A stretch of DNA of 64,000 nucleotides from Gammaproteobacteria bacterium (GTDB taxonomy: Bacteria; Pseudomonadota; Gammaproteobacteria; Competibacterales; Competibacteraceae). The stretch is taken from assembly GCA_024234995.1 (NCBI GenBank), contig JACKNF010000001.1, positions 248,001 to 312,000 on the forward strand. The letters run 5' to 3'. Below the pieces are notes generated by a model that was given only the letters and a program-made list of their open reading frames with translations, did no database searches and had not been told where the DNA came from. Shown here piece after piece: positions 26,390 to 34,729 of the stretch (positions within the stretch are counted from its first letter, which is position 1; each line of letters starts with the position of its first letter). The translations under genes and the position numbers were made by a program.

Positions 26390-27136
26390 CTATTCCAGCT
26401 TTAGTAATTGATCTGAGGAATTGGCGTTTTCTTGCCCTGCGTTCATCATTTTGATCTGCATTTCAAAATGCCGGGATGCTTGGATCATACTGACTAGCAT
26501 ATCGGCGGGGTTGACATTGCTGCCTTCCAGTGCGCCCGTGACAAGTTTTACCGTGGCGTCGGGTGGAGCCGCTGCGCCGTCCTTGGTGCGCATGAAGCCA
26601 TACTCATCCTTATACAGAGGGTTTTGGGCCGTGGGCTTGACCAGACGGATACGGTCCACAACCACGATCTCGGTAGAAGCCTCACCACGAGGACGGATGC
26701 TGATTGTCCCATCCTCACCGATGTCAATTTTCTGGGCAGGGGGGATGGCAATGGGGCCAGCAGTGCCGAGTACCGGCTGGCCGGTGGCGGTCGTGAGCTG
26801 GCCGTTGACATCCAGTTGCAGGTCACCGGCGCGAGTATAAGCCTCTTCGCCGTCAGGTGCCTGGATGGCGATCCAGCCTTCGCCTTGAATAGCGATATCC
26901 ATATCCCGGCCCGTGGTCATGATTTTAGCTTGGGTGATGTCGATACCCGGCCGTTCGGTCATGGAATAAACCCGGGTAGGCATTCCATCGGTGCTGAAAA
27001 CCGGCATGCTGCGAAAGTCTTCCAGGTCCTTGCGAAAGCCTACGGTACTGACGTTGGCCAGGTTGTGGCTAATGAGTGCTTGCGTCCGCAGGGTTTGCTG
27101 GGCACCGGTCATTGCAACATAGAGCATGCGGTCCAT
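26390..27136 (-). CDS. flgF: Flagellar proximal rod protein FlgF
   Basis: A 248-residue rod protein. MDRMLYVAMTGAQQTLRTQA and HNLANVSTVGFRKDLEDFRS match FlgF, and the C-terminus GALEGSNVNPADMLVSMIQA with MQIKMM is typical. It is 20 nt downstream of the short flgE-like gene and 10 nt upstream of flgG. Confidence 0.96.
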   Translation of the reverse strand: MDRMLYVAMTGAQQTLRTQALISHNLANVSTVGFRKDLEDFRSMPVFSTDGMPTRVYSMTERPGIDITQAKIMTTGRDMDIAIQGEGWIAIQAPDGEEAYTRAGDLQLDVNGQLTTATGQPVLGTAGPIAIPPAQKIDIGEDGTISIRPRGEASTEIVVVDRIRLVKPTAQNPLYKDEYGFMRTKDGAAAPPDATVKLVTGALEGSNVNPADMLVSMIQASRHFEMQIKMMNAGQENANSSDQLLKLE

Positions 27137-27156
27137 GTTTCAGCTCCTAATCAATC

Positions 27157-27939
27157 CTAGCGGATCATGTTGGTCACGGTTTCAGTCAGGGTATTATTGA
27201 CCGTGATCGTCTTAGAATTCGCCTGGAAATTGCGTTGGGCGACAATCATGTTGACCAACTGTTCAGTGAGATCGACATTGGAATTTTCCAGGGCTCCACT
27301 CATCAGGGTGCCGAGATTGCCACTGCCAGGCAGTCCAAAAGTGGGCGCACCAGATGCGGTGGTTTCCAGCCAGCTGGTATCGCTGATTTGTTTAAGCCCT
27401 TGCACATTAGGAAAATTAACGAGATTAAGCGGGGCACCCGCAGTGACAGGAGCGCCTGTAGCATCCCTGGCGTTGATATCGCCCGTTGCTTTGTCGATAG
27501 TGATATTGTCCACGGGCATAGTGCCCGTGAATTGCAAGTCGGTGCCTGGAGGTCCGCTGCCGTCTTGTAGTCTCTGGCCGATATTATTGACAATGTAACC
27601 GTCGACATCGACGTAAAAACTACCAGCACGGGTATATACCGCACCTTCAGTATTCGGGTCTTTGACTTGGAAAAATCCATTACCGGTAATCGCCAAATCC
27701 AGCTTAGAACCCGTCGAATTACCCGTTGTAATAATGCCGCCCTGCCCGAATAATTGATTGACAGCTTGGGTCTTTACACCTAAACCACCTCCCATGGGTG
27801 CGTTGCTATCGACTAAATCGCCAAATTCCGCCCGGGAATTTTTGAATCCAGTCGTACTGGCATTGGCGATGTTGTGGGATGTCGTATCCAAGTCGGTAGT
27901 AGCCGCCTTGAGGCCTGTGAGGCCCGTGTAAAAAGACAT
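27157..27939 (-). CDS. Short FlgE-like hook/rod paralogue
   Basis: A 260-residue protein with FlgE-type ends but no hook outer domain. The N-terminus (TSHNIANASTTGFKNSRAEFG, DLVDSNAPMGGGLGVKTQ) closely tracks FlgE next door (ANANTTGFKKARAEFG, DLVDSMSAQGGGLGVRLQ). The C-terminus (GALENSNVDLTEQLVNMIVA, FQANSKTI) does so too. The middle is only about 100 residues, against more than 500 in FlgE. It probably arose by duplication of flgE. It could be an additional rod or hook-base component, or a duplicate of low use; the sequence does not decide. A strong GAGGA site precedes its ATG, and a terminator-like hairpin separates it from flgE. Confidence 0.85.
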   Translation of the reverse strand: MSFYTGLTGLKAATTDLDTTSHNIANASTTGFKNSRAEFGDLVDSNAPMGGGLGVKTQAVNQLFGQGGIITTGNSTGSKLDLAITGNGFFQVKDPNTEGAVYTRAGSFYVDVDGYIVNNIGQRLQDGSGPPGTDLQFTGTMPVDNITIDKATGDINARDATGAPVTAGAPLNLVNFPNVQGLKQISDTSWLETTASGAPTFGLPGSGNLGTLMSGALENSNVDLTEQLVNMIVAQRNFQANSKTITVNNTLTETVTNMIR

Positions 27940-27964
27940 GGCTTTTTCCTCGCTTGATCGTGTT

Positions 27965-28000
27965 AAAAAATGCTTTCCCCTCCGTCAAAGTAAGGAGGGG
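27965..28000 (-). terminator. Intra-operon terminator-like hairpin after flgE
   Basis: On the minus strand, CCCCTCC, a 10-nt loop and GGAGGGG form a perfect 7-bp stem, followed by AAAGCA and six T. It lies 38 nt after the flgE stop and 38 nt before the next flagellar gene in the same direction. It may reduce, not end, transcription. Confidence 0.6.
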
Positions 28001-28038
28001 TAGCGTGCGTGTTTGAGAGGTTGATTCTTAACTCAGCC

Positions 28039-30144
28039 CTACCGGATGCTCAGAATCGCCTGATACAACGTGCCAGTTGTATTAATCACTTGCGCATTGG
28101 CTTGGAAACTACGCTGCGCACTGATCATATCGACCAGTTCCTTGGTGAGTTCTACGTTAGAGCTTTCCAAAGCACCCACGACAATCTTGCCCAATGAACC
28201 ATTACCTGGTTTGCCAATAATCGCGGGGCCTGATTCTCTGGTCGCAATCCAGTTATTATCACCTTGCCGCTTGAGTCCTTGGGTATTGGCAAAACGTGCC
28301 AGAACGACTTGTCCCATAATTTGGGTTTCACCATTGCTGTAACTGGCAATGACGTTTCCTAATTCATCAGCATCAACTTTAGATAATTGGCCCATAGTAT
28401 AGCCATCTTGGGATAAGCTATTCGTAATGGATTCACTATCAAACTGTGTGGTATCGCCAAAATTTAATTCAATGTTCTGCCGTCCAGCGCCATTACCAAA
28501 ACTGACCGATGGCATCCGCAACATGAGAGGTTCATCAGGATCGATGTAACCTGTTTCGTCAGCAGCCTGAGTTGGAAGACCACGGCTATCGAAAGCTACA
28601 CTGCCAATTCGCGTGGCGATGCTTTCAACATCAGTAAATTGGCGATATACACTCCATAAATTATCTGCTGTCTTCCTGAAATATAAATTGAGCGTGTGAT
28701 CAATACCCAAGCTATCGTAAATCGACAGTGCTGTTGAGTAGTCGTAATTTCTGATATCGGTTGCATCAATGGTGCTAGGATTTGCAGATGGACTGGTTGC
28801 GATGACACTCATTGTTTCTGAGGTTGTTCCCGCTACTTCCAGTACCTTGCTGAAATCAGGCGTGATCGTTAAGGCAGTTGCCCCTGAGCCCAGCTCTGCT
28901 GTTGCAAACGTAATTGGAGTCGTTACATTGGTTAGATCAGGCCTGCCAGAGGCAAAGAGAATTGTCCCGCCGTTATTCTCTATTGGAATCGTATTATTGA
29001 GGGTGTAATGAACCTCCCACGTATTTGCTGTTGTTGTTAGTGTAAAATAGGTTTGCAAGGTATGATTAACGCCTAAGCTATCATAAATCTGTTGTGAATT
29101 GACATGATGGTAAGTTGTTGGATCAGTGGGATCAAAGGGGGTTGCTCCAGTATTTATTGGAGTACTCCCTCCCCCTAAAGATGCCGTGTACTCAACTGTT
29201 GCGGTTGGCACAGGTGCTTCTTCAGAGGAATTTAGATTTATTCCTAGGTCTACTGTACCCGTCATTTTGGGTTGCATAGTCGATGAATCAATCTGCAGGT
29301 CATCAACAATACTGGTAATTTCACGGCTGCGTAGAGATCCATTCGCTGTAAAGCTAACAATACTGAATGATGAACCTTGTGTAAGATCATCATAATTTAA
29401 ATTAAGGGTCATGGTATCTGCGCCTGTTCCTAAATCCACACCGGTAATAGATAGGAACGTAGGAGTCGCTGTAATTGCGCCTGTAGTATTATCAAAATTT
29501 ATTACCCCACCATCTATCGTTGATGGGTTATTATCCACTTTATGATAAATTTGCCAGTCAGTGGTTGCTGGCGGGCCAGCATTAACAGCGGTTTTGAGAA
29601 AATAAGACCGCAAAGTATGAGTAAAACCCGCGCTGTCATAAACAGTAATGGCTGTTGCATGGTTATAGGTTAATGGATCATTCGCATCAAAATTTGCAGG
29701 CGCATTGATGAGCCCGCTTCCATCCAGCGTTAGACCAAGAGCAACCTCCGAACTTGCTGTGGGCGGAGACACTTGGACTGTGTAGCCTTGTACGTTTTGC
29801 AAGAGATTATTGACGATATAACCTTGTGTATCGGCACGAAAACTGCCAGCACGTGTGAAGAAAACCTCTTGACCATCGTTAACCTGAAAAAAACCGTCGC
29901 CTACTACTGCCATGTCGAAAGTATTACCGGTCGTTTCGACACTGCCTTGCTGGAAGGTTTGAGTAATTCGTTGTAAGCGTACACCCAAGCCGCCGCCTTG
30001 AGCTGACATTGAGTCGACTAAATCTCCGAATTCCGCTCGGGCTTTTTTGAAACCAGTCGTATTAGCATTAGCAATATTATCAGAGACAACACCGAGATCG
30101 GCATTGGCGGCATTAATGCCCGTCAGAGCGATATTCAGAGACAT
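28039..30144 (-). CDS. flgE: Flagellar hook protein, enlarged
   Basis: A 701-residue hook protein, against about 400 in enteric bacteria. The ends are standard (MSLNIALTGINAANADLGVV, NTTGFKKARAEFGDL; GALESSNVELTKELVDMISA, SFQANAQVI). The middle carries three related modules, each with TY-x-(H/Y) then IYDS-(A/L)-G-x-x-HTL-x-x-YF: anchors at residues 166-182 (ITVYDSAGFTHTLRSYF), 351-367 (QQIYDSLGVNHTLQTYF) and 473-489 (LSIYDSLGIDHTLNLYF). Each continues into a W-x-(V/I)-Y/H strand. The DNA of this interior, about 28600-29700, is visibly more AT-rich than the ends. It lies between flgD and the short paralogue. Confidence 0.93.
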   Translation of the reverse strand: MSLNIALTGINAANADLGVVSDNIANANTTGFKKARAEFGDLVDSMSAQGGGLGVRLQRITQTFQQGSVETTGNTFDMAVVGDGFFQVNDGQEVFFTRAGSFRADTQGYIVNNLLQNVQGYTVQVSPPTASSEVALGLTLDGSGLINAPANFDANDPLTYNHATAITVYDSAGFTHTLRSYFLKTAVNAGPPATTDWQIYHKVDNNPSTIDGGVINFDNTTGAITATPTFLSITGVDLGTGADTMTLNLNYDDLTQGSSFSIVSFTANGSLRSREITSIVDDLQIDSSTMQPKMTGTVDLGINLNSSEEAPVPTATVEYTASLGGGSTPINTGATPFDPTDPTTYHHVNSQQIYDSLGVNHTLQTYFTLTTTANTWEVHYTLNNTIPIENNGGTILFASGRPDLTNVTTPITFATAELGSGATALTITPDFSKVLEVAGTTSETMSVIATSPSANPSTIDATDIRNYDYSTALSIYDSLGIDHTLNLYFRKTADNLWSVYRQFTDVESIATRIGSVAFDSRGLPTQAADETGYIDPDEPLMLRMPSVSFGNGAGRQNIELNFGDTTQFDSESITNSLSQDGYTMGQLSKVDADELGNVIASYSNGETQIMGQVVLARFANTQGLKRQGDNNWIATRESGPAIIGKPGNGSLGKIVVGALESSNVELTKELVDMISAQRSFQANAQVINTTGTLYQAILSIR

Positions 30145-30192
30145 GAGATGACCCTCTTGAGCTAGATTGAATTAGATTAAAAGAATAAGAGA

Positions 30193-30849
30193 TTACCGGA
30201 TGCCCCGGACTGAGTTCATATCGACAAGACCGGCACCACCGGCCAGATTCAAACTGGAGCTTTGCCCGCTTTGCCCAACGGCAACACTCTGTACCTGATT
30301 CCAAATCTGCGTGCTAAATTGCTGAGCTTCGCCATCTATAAAACCTTCAGCGACTACTTGATATACGCCTGCACCCATCGTTTCACTGCCTAGGCTGAAA
30401 TCTACTTGACCGGCGGGTTTTGAACCCATATTGACGGTATTCACTAATTGACCATTGGCGCTATATACTTTTAACGTCAAATTGCTGACGTCAGCCGGCA
30501 GTATGACCTGGCCCTCCAATGACTGGCCCGGTGTGTAATAGCCTCGATTGCTTTCCACCAGTGCCTGCTTGCCGACCATAGCGGTCGCCTGTGTCGTTTG
30601 AAATGCTGTCAGTGATTGTGCCAAGGTATCAAATGACTTTTGCAATTCCTGAATGCTGTTTAGCGTGCTGAATTGCGCCAGCTGACCCAAATACTCTTGG
30701 CCATCCAGAGGTTTGGTTGGGTCCTGATTCTTCATCTGCGCGATCATTAATTCCAGGAAATCACTTTGATTTAGCATGTCCTTGGGTGGTGGTGGCAGGG
30801 TTGTATCTTGACTGGCAGTGGTCGCAGTAGAGCTTTGAATAGTGGTCAT
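30193..30849 (-). CDS. flgD: Flagellar hook capping protein
   Basis: A 218-residue scaffold that caps the growing hook. The conserved N-terminal block NQSDFLELMIAQMKNQDPTK and GQEYLGQLAQFSTLNSIQEL is present, followed by the beta-rich FlgD Ig/tudor-like part (GQVILPADVSNLTLKVYSANG, GVYQVVAEGF). Complete, 14 nt after flgC. Confidence 0.95.
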   Translation of the reverse strand: MTTIQSSTATTASQDTTLPPPPKDMLNQSDFLELMIAQMKNQDPTKPLDGQEYLGQLAQFSTLNSIQELQKSFDTLAQSLTAFQTTQATAMVGKQALVESNRGYYTPGQSLEGQVILPADVSNLTLKVYSANGQLVNTVNMGSKPAGQVDFSLGSETMGAGVYQVVAEGFIDGEAQQFSTQIWNQVQSVAVGQSGQSSSLNLAGGAGLVDMNSVRGIR

Positions 30850-30863
30850 TGCATCAACCTCAT

Positions 30864-31271
30864 TTATTCACCTAAAGCCAACGTCCGCATCATCATTTGC
30901 TTGGAAGTATTGAGCACCTCCACATTTGCCTGATAAGCGCGCGACGCTGAAATCATATTCGCCATTTCCTCCACCGGATTGACATTCGGCAGATTCACAT
31001 AGCCCTTTGCATCGGCAAGGGGATGATCGGGCCGGTATTCCTGCCGCAAAGGCTTATCGCTCTCTACAATCCCCAATACACTGACCCCAGCAATCCCATC
31101 TACGGCCTCATCAAGTTGTGCTGCAAAAACGGGTTCTCGCGCCCGATATGTCTGTGAGGTGCTGCTGCTAATGCTGTCCATATTCGCCATATTACTGGCG
31201 GTGGTATTCAGGCGAACGCTTTGCGCATGAAGCGCCGAACCCGAAATATCGAAAATGCGGAACAGAGACAT
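30864..31271 (-). CDS. flgC: Flagellar proximal rod protein FlgC
   Basis: A 135-residue rod protein. MSLFRIFDISGSALHAQSVR, LNTTASNMANMDS and the C-terminal NPVEEMANMISASRAYQANV are diagnostic. It lies 2 nt after flgB, so the two are translationally coupled. Confidence 0.96.
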   Translation of the reverse strand: MSLFRIFDISGSALHAQSVRLNTTASNMANMDSISSSTSQTYRAREPVFAAQLDEAVDGIAGVSVLGIVESDKPLRQEYRPDHPLADAKGYVNLPNVNPVEEMANMISASRAYQANVEVLNTSKQMMMRTLALGE

Positions 31272-31273
31272 GG

Positions 31274-31663
31274 CTATTCCCCTTTAATCGCTGTCATCAG
31301 CCCTTGAATACGGCTGCCCAGGAATCGCAAACTGGCCTGATAGCGCAGTGCATTGTCGGCAAATACAGCCTTTTCCTGCTCGGTCTCCACCGTATTACCA
31401 TCCAGCGACATCTGAGACGGCATGCGATAAAGTAATTCATTGGCATTGGAGCCTGGAGCCTGGAGATGACGGGCATTCGTCACCTTCAACGATTGCTCCG
31501 CACCCATCGCGTCGGACATGGCTACCTTGAAATCGAAATCGCGAGCCATATAGCCCGGAGTATCCGCGTTCGCCAGATTTGCAGCTACAACCTCAGTGCG
31601 CCGGGAGCGCATATTCAAGGCCTCAGCGTGAAGTTTTAAAGCGCGGTCAAAATTGATGCCCAT
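31274..31663 (-). CDS. flgB: Flagellar proximal rod protein FlgB
   Basis: A 129-residue rod protein and the first gene of the operon in this window. LKLHAEALNMRSRRTEVVAA and NLANADTPGYMARDFDFK are FlgB signatures, with the C-terminal LRYQASLRFLGSRIQGLMTA. A GGGAGG lies about 8-12 nt before its ATG. I could not identify a sigma-54 or sigma-28 promoter in the upstream 346 nt. Confidence 0.96.
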   Translation of the reverse strand: MGINFDRALKLHAEALNMRSRRTEVVAANLANADTPGYMARDFDFKVAMSDAMGAEQSLKVTNARHLQAPGSNANELLYRMPSQMSLDGNTVETEQEKAVFADNALRYQASLRFLGSRIQGLMTAIKGE

Positions 31664-32009
31664 GGTGGGATCGCCTCCCGTTCGGTCGAATTCCGGGGCG
31701 GTTGCCGGAAAAATGACGGATTCAATCGTTACCCCATAGTAAGCAAGACATATGCCTATTTCGAATTTCCAATCTCATATAGCGGCAATTCAGTCCTGCA
31801 TGTTTTTCGATGAAGCAATCCCAGCAAAGTGTCTAATCCGCTTGCAGACGGTGAGCGAAATAGGTGCAAATTTCATTGGGTTTCGTGTAGTTGATCGTGG
31901 CTTCACAAATCGGTCTAGCAATCGGTGCGGGGTTGTGCGAGTCTTTGAGTTTATTTTCAGCAGAGAGAATTCCCCGGAAACGGAGAAATTCAGATAGGAA
32001 AATCTACAT
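31664..32009. other. Divergent intergenic region flgB / thiW
   Basis: 346 nt between divergently read flgB and thiW must hold both promoters. The one open frame (31752-31997, plus) has no ribosome-binding site or recognisable features, and I do not call it. No TPP-riboswitch core (CTGAGA with the downstream ACCTGATCTGG block) and no sigma-54 or sigma-28 consensus was found. Confidence 0.5.
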
Positions 32010-32534
32010 ATGCCGATTCACCATTCCCCTGGTTTTCCAACGCAAGGAACTATCCCGCCTACCCGCCTGATCGCCTATAGCGTAGCGTTGGCGGCATTGG
32101 CGGTTGCCTTGTCTCCGATCAGCATTCCCGTCGGTATCGCCAAGGTATCGCCCACCCAGCATTTCATTAATGTCGTTGCTGGAGCATTGGTCGGTCCCTG
32201 GTGGGGGCTGGCGGTTGCCCTCGTTACCTCATTAATCCGTAATGCGATCGGCTTGGGTACACCACTGGCATTTCCGGGCAGCGTGTTTGGTGTCGTGCTG
32301 GCCGGACTGGCCTACCGCTATACCCGTAATATTTATTTCACTGCTTTGGGCGAGATAATCGGTACCGGATTGATTGGCGCATCAGCCGGGGCATTGCTGG
32401 TCGCGCCTTATCTGATGGGTAAAGATCTGGCTTTGAGCATATTGATTTTGCCCTTTCTGTTGTCCTCGGCAACTGGAGCGGTGCTGGGCATTGCCGGTCT
32501 GCGTGTGTTGCGGCGGCTCGGTTATCTGCGCTGA
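32010..32534 (+). CDS. thiW: ECF transporter S component, ThiW type
   Basis: A 174-residue membrane protein with about five hydrophobic helices. ALSPISIPVGIAKVSPTQHF, INVVAGALVGPWWGLAVALV and LIRNAIGLGTPLAFPGSVFG are hallmarks of ThiW, the substrate-binding component proposed to take up the thiazole precursor of thiamine. It lies 5 nt before the fused ECF energy-coupling gene, so the two form a dedicated transporter. No TPP riboswitch is recognisable upstream, so the thiamine link rests on the family alone. Confidence 0.8.
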   Translation: MPIHHSPGFPTQGTIPPTRLIAYSVALAALAVALSPISIPVGIAKVSPTQHFINVVAGALVGPWWGLAVALVTSLIRNAIGLGTPLAFPGSVFGVVLAGLAYRYTRNIYFTALGEIIGTGLIGASAGALLVAPYLMGKDLALSILILPFLLSSATGAVLGIAGLRVLRRLGYLR

Positions 32535-32539
32535 GTGAC

Positions 32540-34729
32540 ATGACTGAGCCTCTGATCACTTTCCAGGATTTCACTTACCGCTATCCTTCTGCGCAAACCC
32601 CTGTTCTGCAAAACCTGAAATTCACTGTCAAAGCTGGAGAGCTGGTGCTCTTGGCCGGGGCTAGCGGTTCCGGTAAATCGACCCTCTGCCGGTTATTGAA
32701 TGGCTTGATACCTCATCTGCACGGCGGTGAATGGCAGGGTAAAATCCAGGTTGCCGGGACTGATCCGCAAGTTACATTGCCACATCAATTGAGCAGGGAG
32801 GTAGGATTGTTGCTGCAACGGCCTGACGCCCAGTGTTTGGCAACCACCGTTGCGCGTGATCTGGCGTTCGGCCCAGCTTGCCAAGGGTTGGATCGGCTGA
32901 CTGTCGCTGATCGGGTGCGTGAGGCGGCGGAACAGCTGGACATCGCCCATCTCCTGAATCGTTCTCCGCATACCTTATCTTGTGGCGAGCAACAACGAGT
33001 GGCCTTGGCCGGGGTATTGGCGCTGCAACCATGCGTCCTGGTTCTGGATGAACCTTTTGCCTTCCTCGATACTGCTAGTAGCGGTCAGTTGCGTGAACAG
33101 CTGTGTCGTTTGCACGCGGCAGGGATTACCGTAATTGTTGCTGAGCATCGGTTGAATGCACTGACTGACCTTGCCAACCGGATGTTGGTACTGCACCAGG
33201 GCCGGTTGGTTGCAGACGGGACACCGGATCAGGTGTTGACCGGTCAAGTCACGGACTGGGGATTAGATCCGCCTGGGTGCCTGTCTGTATCACCGCTGCC
33301 GGTAGGGGCTCAACAAACGCCGGTGATTGAATGGGAGAGTATTGAATGTACCCGTGAGGGCCGCTCTGTGTTGCGTGGAGCCAGTCTCTCCGTTGCGCCT
33401 GGCGAAATCATGGCGTTATTGGGTGCGAACGGCGCAGGTAAGAGCACCTTCCTACGGCATGGTAATGGTTTGCTGCGTGCTCAAGAAGGTGAAGTGCGCG
33501 TGCAGGGGCAATCCATTGGACGGCAGCCAGTGGCAGAGGTGGCAAAAGATGTTGGGTTGGTCATGCAACAGCCAACCCATATGCTGTTTGCATCGACGGT
33601 ACAGGCGGAGTTGGCCGCTGGCCCGCATGCGCTGCACCGTCATGATCCCGTCTGGTGTGCGCAATTGAGCGAGCGTTTCGGCCTGAATCGGCTGCTGAAT
33701 CGTCCGCCACACACCCTCAGCGCTGGGGAGCAGCGGCGGCTGGCAATTGCCGCAGTGCTGGCATCACGGCCGCGAGTGTTGCTGCTGGATGAGCCGACCG
33801 CTGGGCAGGATGCCACGGCCCGGACTACGTTGGGTACCTTGCTTCAGGAATGTGCTGCTGAGGGGGTTGCGATCATTGTCGCTACGCATGATCCGATCTG
33901 GGCTCGATCGCTTTGCCAGCGCTGGGTGCTGCTGACCCATGGACGCATTACCGTTGATGTTGATAATCCCCTCCGAGCAGAGGAGAATTGGCGTGAAGGG
34001 GTTGAACAGTGCAAAGCTCCCTTTTCCCTAGCGAGAGAAGGTTGGAGAGAGGAAAGGGCTGAACGATTGCCGGATCGGACTGGATACTTCGACCCTCGCG
34101 CTCTCCTGGCCGTCTATTTGCTGGGTTGCGGGTTGATTGTGCTGGCAACCCGTCCGCTAGAATTATTGCCGTTGCTGGCCCTTCCTCTACTGGGCATTGC
34201 CCTTGGAAAGTACTGGGCGAAGTGGTGGCAAGTCATGCGATTGCTCGGGCCGACCTTGCTGCTGTTTGCGATAATGGCCGGCTTTGGGAGCGGTTTGGAA
34301 GCAGCGGCCGGTGCGGTGTTGCGATTGCTGGCGCTAGTAACCGCCAGTGTATGGTTCTTCGCCCTGACGCCGCCAGAGGAGCTGGGTGAATCGCTGCTAG
34401 CCAGCGGCATGTCGCCCCAAGCCGTGTTTTTGCTAGAAGGAACATTGCGTTTCGCGCCGGCGATGGCGGCGCTGGCTCGGGAGGTGCGTGAGGCGCAGGA
34501 AAGCCGGGGTATCCGGCTGGATGGAATTTATCTGTTTCGCAACGGTCTTGCCCTGCTCACTCCCTTGCTGACCAGTGTGATGCACTTCGCTGATGAGCTG
34601 GCTGAGGCGTTGGAAGTGCGCGGTTTCGGTGGTCCGGCCCGCACGCCGCTGGCAGAATACCGGCTCCGGACGTGGGATTGGGCATTGGCGCTGGGAGCGT
34701 TGGCACTGACGGGAGTAATGCTTTGTTAA
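32540..34729 (+). CDS. ECF transporter energy module, fused EcfA-EcfA-EcfT
   Basis: A 729-residue three-part fusion. The first ATPase (residues ~5-240) has Walker A GASGSGKST (40-48), LSCGEQQRVALAG and Walker B VLVLDEPFAFLD. The second (~265-485) has Walker A GANGAGKST, LSAGEQRRLAIAA and Walker B VLLLDEPTAGQD. The C-terminal part (~510-729) is an EcfT membrane domain with about five helices and the coupling motif REVREAQESRGIRLDG. Separate genes encode these parts in most bacteria. The segment between ATPase 2 and EcfT (~485-515) is encoded in part by a dispersed palindromic repeat. With ThiW it would make a complete two-polypeptide ECF transporter. The stop overlaps the convergent methyltransferase stop. 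Confidence 0.88.
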   Translation: MTEPLITFQDFTYRYPSAQTPVLQNLKFTVKAGELVLLAGASGSGKSTLCRLLNGLIPHLHGGEWQGKIQVAGTDPQVTLPHQLSREVGLLLQRPDAQCLATTVARDLAFGPACQGLDRLTVADRVREAAEQLDIAHLLNRSPHTLSCGEQQRVALAGVLALQPCVLVLDEPFAFLDTASSGQLREQLCRLHAAGITVIVAEHRLNALTDLANRMLVLHQGRLVADGTPDQVLTGQVTDWGLDPPGCLSVSPLPVGAQQTPVIEWESIECTREGRSVLRGASLSVAPGEIMALLGANGAGKSTFLRHGNGLLRAQEGEVRVQGQSIGRQPVAEVAKDVGLVMQQPTHMLFASTVQAELAAGPHALHRHDPVWCAQLSERFGLNRLLNRPPHTLSAGEQRRLAIAAVLASRPRVLLLDEPTAGQDATARTTLGTLLQECAAEGVAIIVATHDPIWARSLCQRWVLLTHGRITVDVDNPLRAEENWREGVEQCKAPFSLAREGWREERAERLPDRTGYFDPRALLAVYLLGCGLIVLATRPLELLPLLALPLLGIALGKYWAKWWQVMRLLGPTLLLFAIMAGFGSGLEAAAGAVLRLLALVTASVWFFALTPPEELGESLLASGMSPQAVFLLEGTLRFAPAMAALAREVREAQESRGIRLDGIYLFRNGLALLTPLLTSVMHFADELAEALEVRGFGGPARTPLAEYRLRTWDWALALGALALTGVMLC
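34016..34058. repeat. Dispersed palindromic repeat, copy 2 (inside a CDS)
   Basis: CTCCCTTTTCCCTAGCGAGA followed by GAAGGTTGGAGAGAGGAAAG matches the copies at 12832 and 55422. It encodes APFSLAREGWREERAE in the linker before the EcfT domain. A similar C-run/G-run block (CCCCTCCGAGCAGAGGAG) lies just upstream at 33968-33985. Confidence 0.6.

Noticed and set aside
31664..31780. Sigma-54 or sigma-28 promoter before flgB
   Set aside because: No GG-N10-GC or GCCGATAA-type match could be found at a sensible distance.
31752..31997. 81-codon open frame on the plus strand between flgB and thiW
   Set aside because: No ribosome-binding site, no motif and no membrane or signal segment; it lies in a promoter region.
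31664..32009. Possible TPP riboswitch upstream of thiW
   Set aside because: The conserved CTGAGA and ACCTGATCTGG blocks are absent; only short G-runs were seen.
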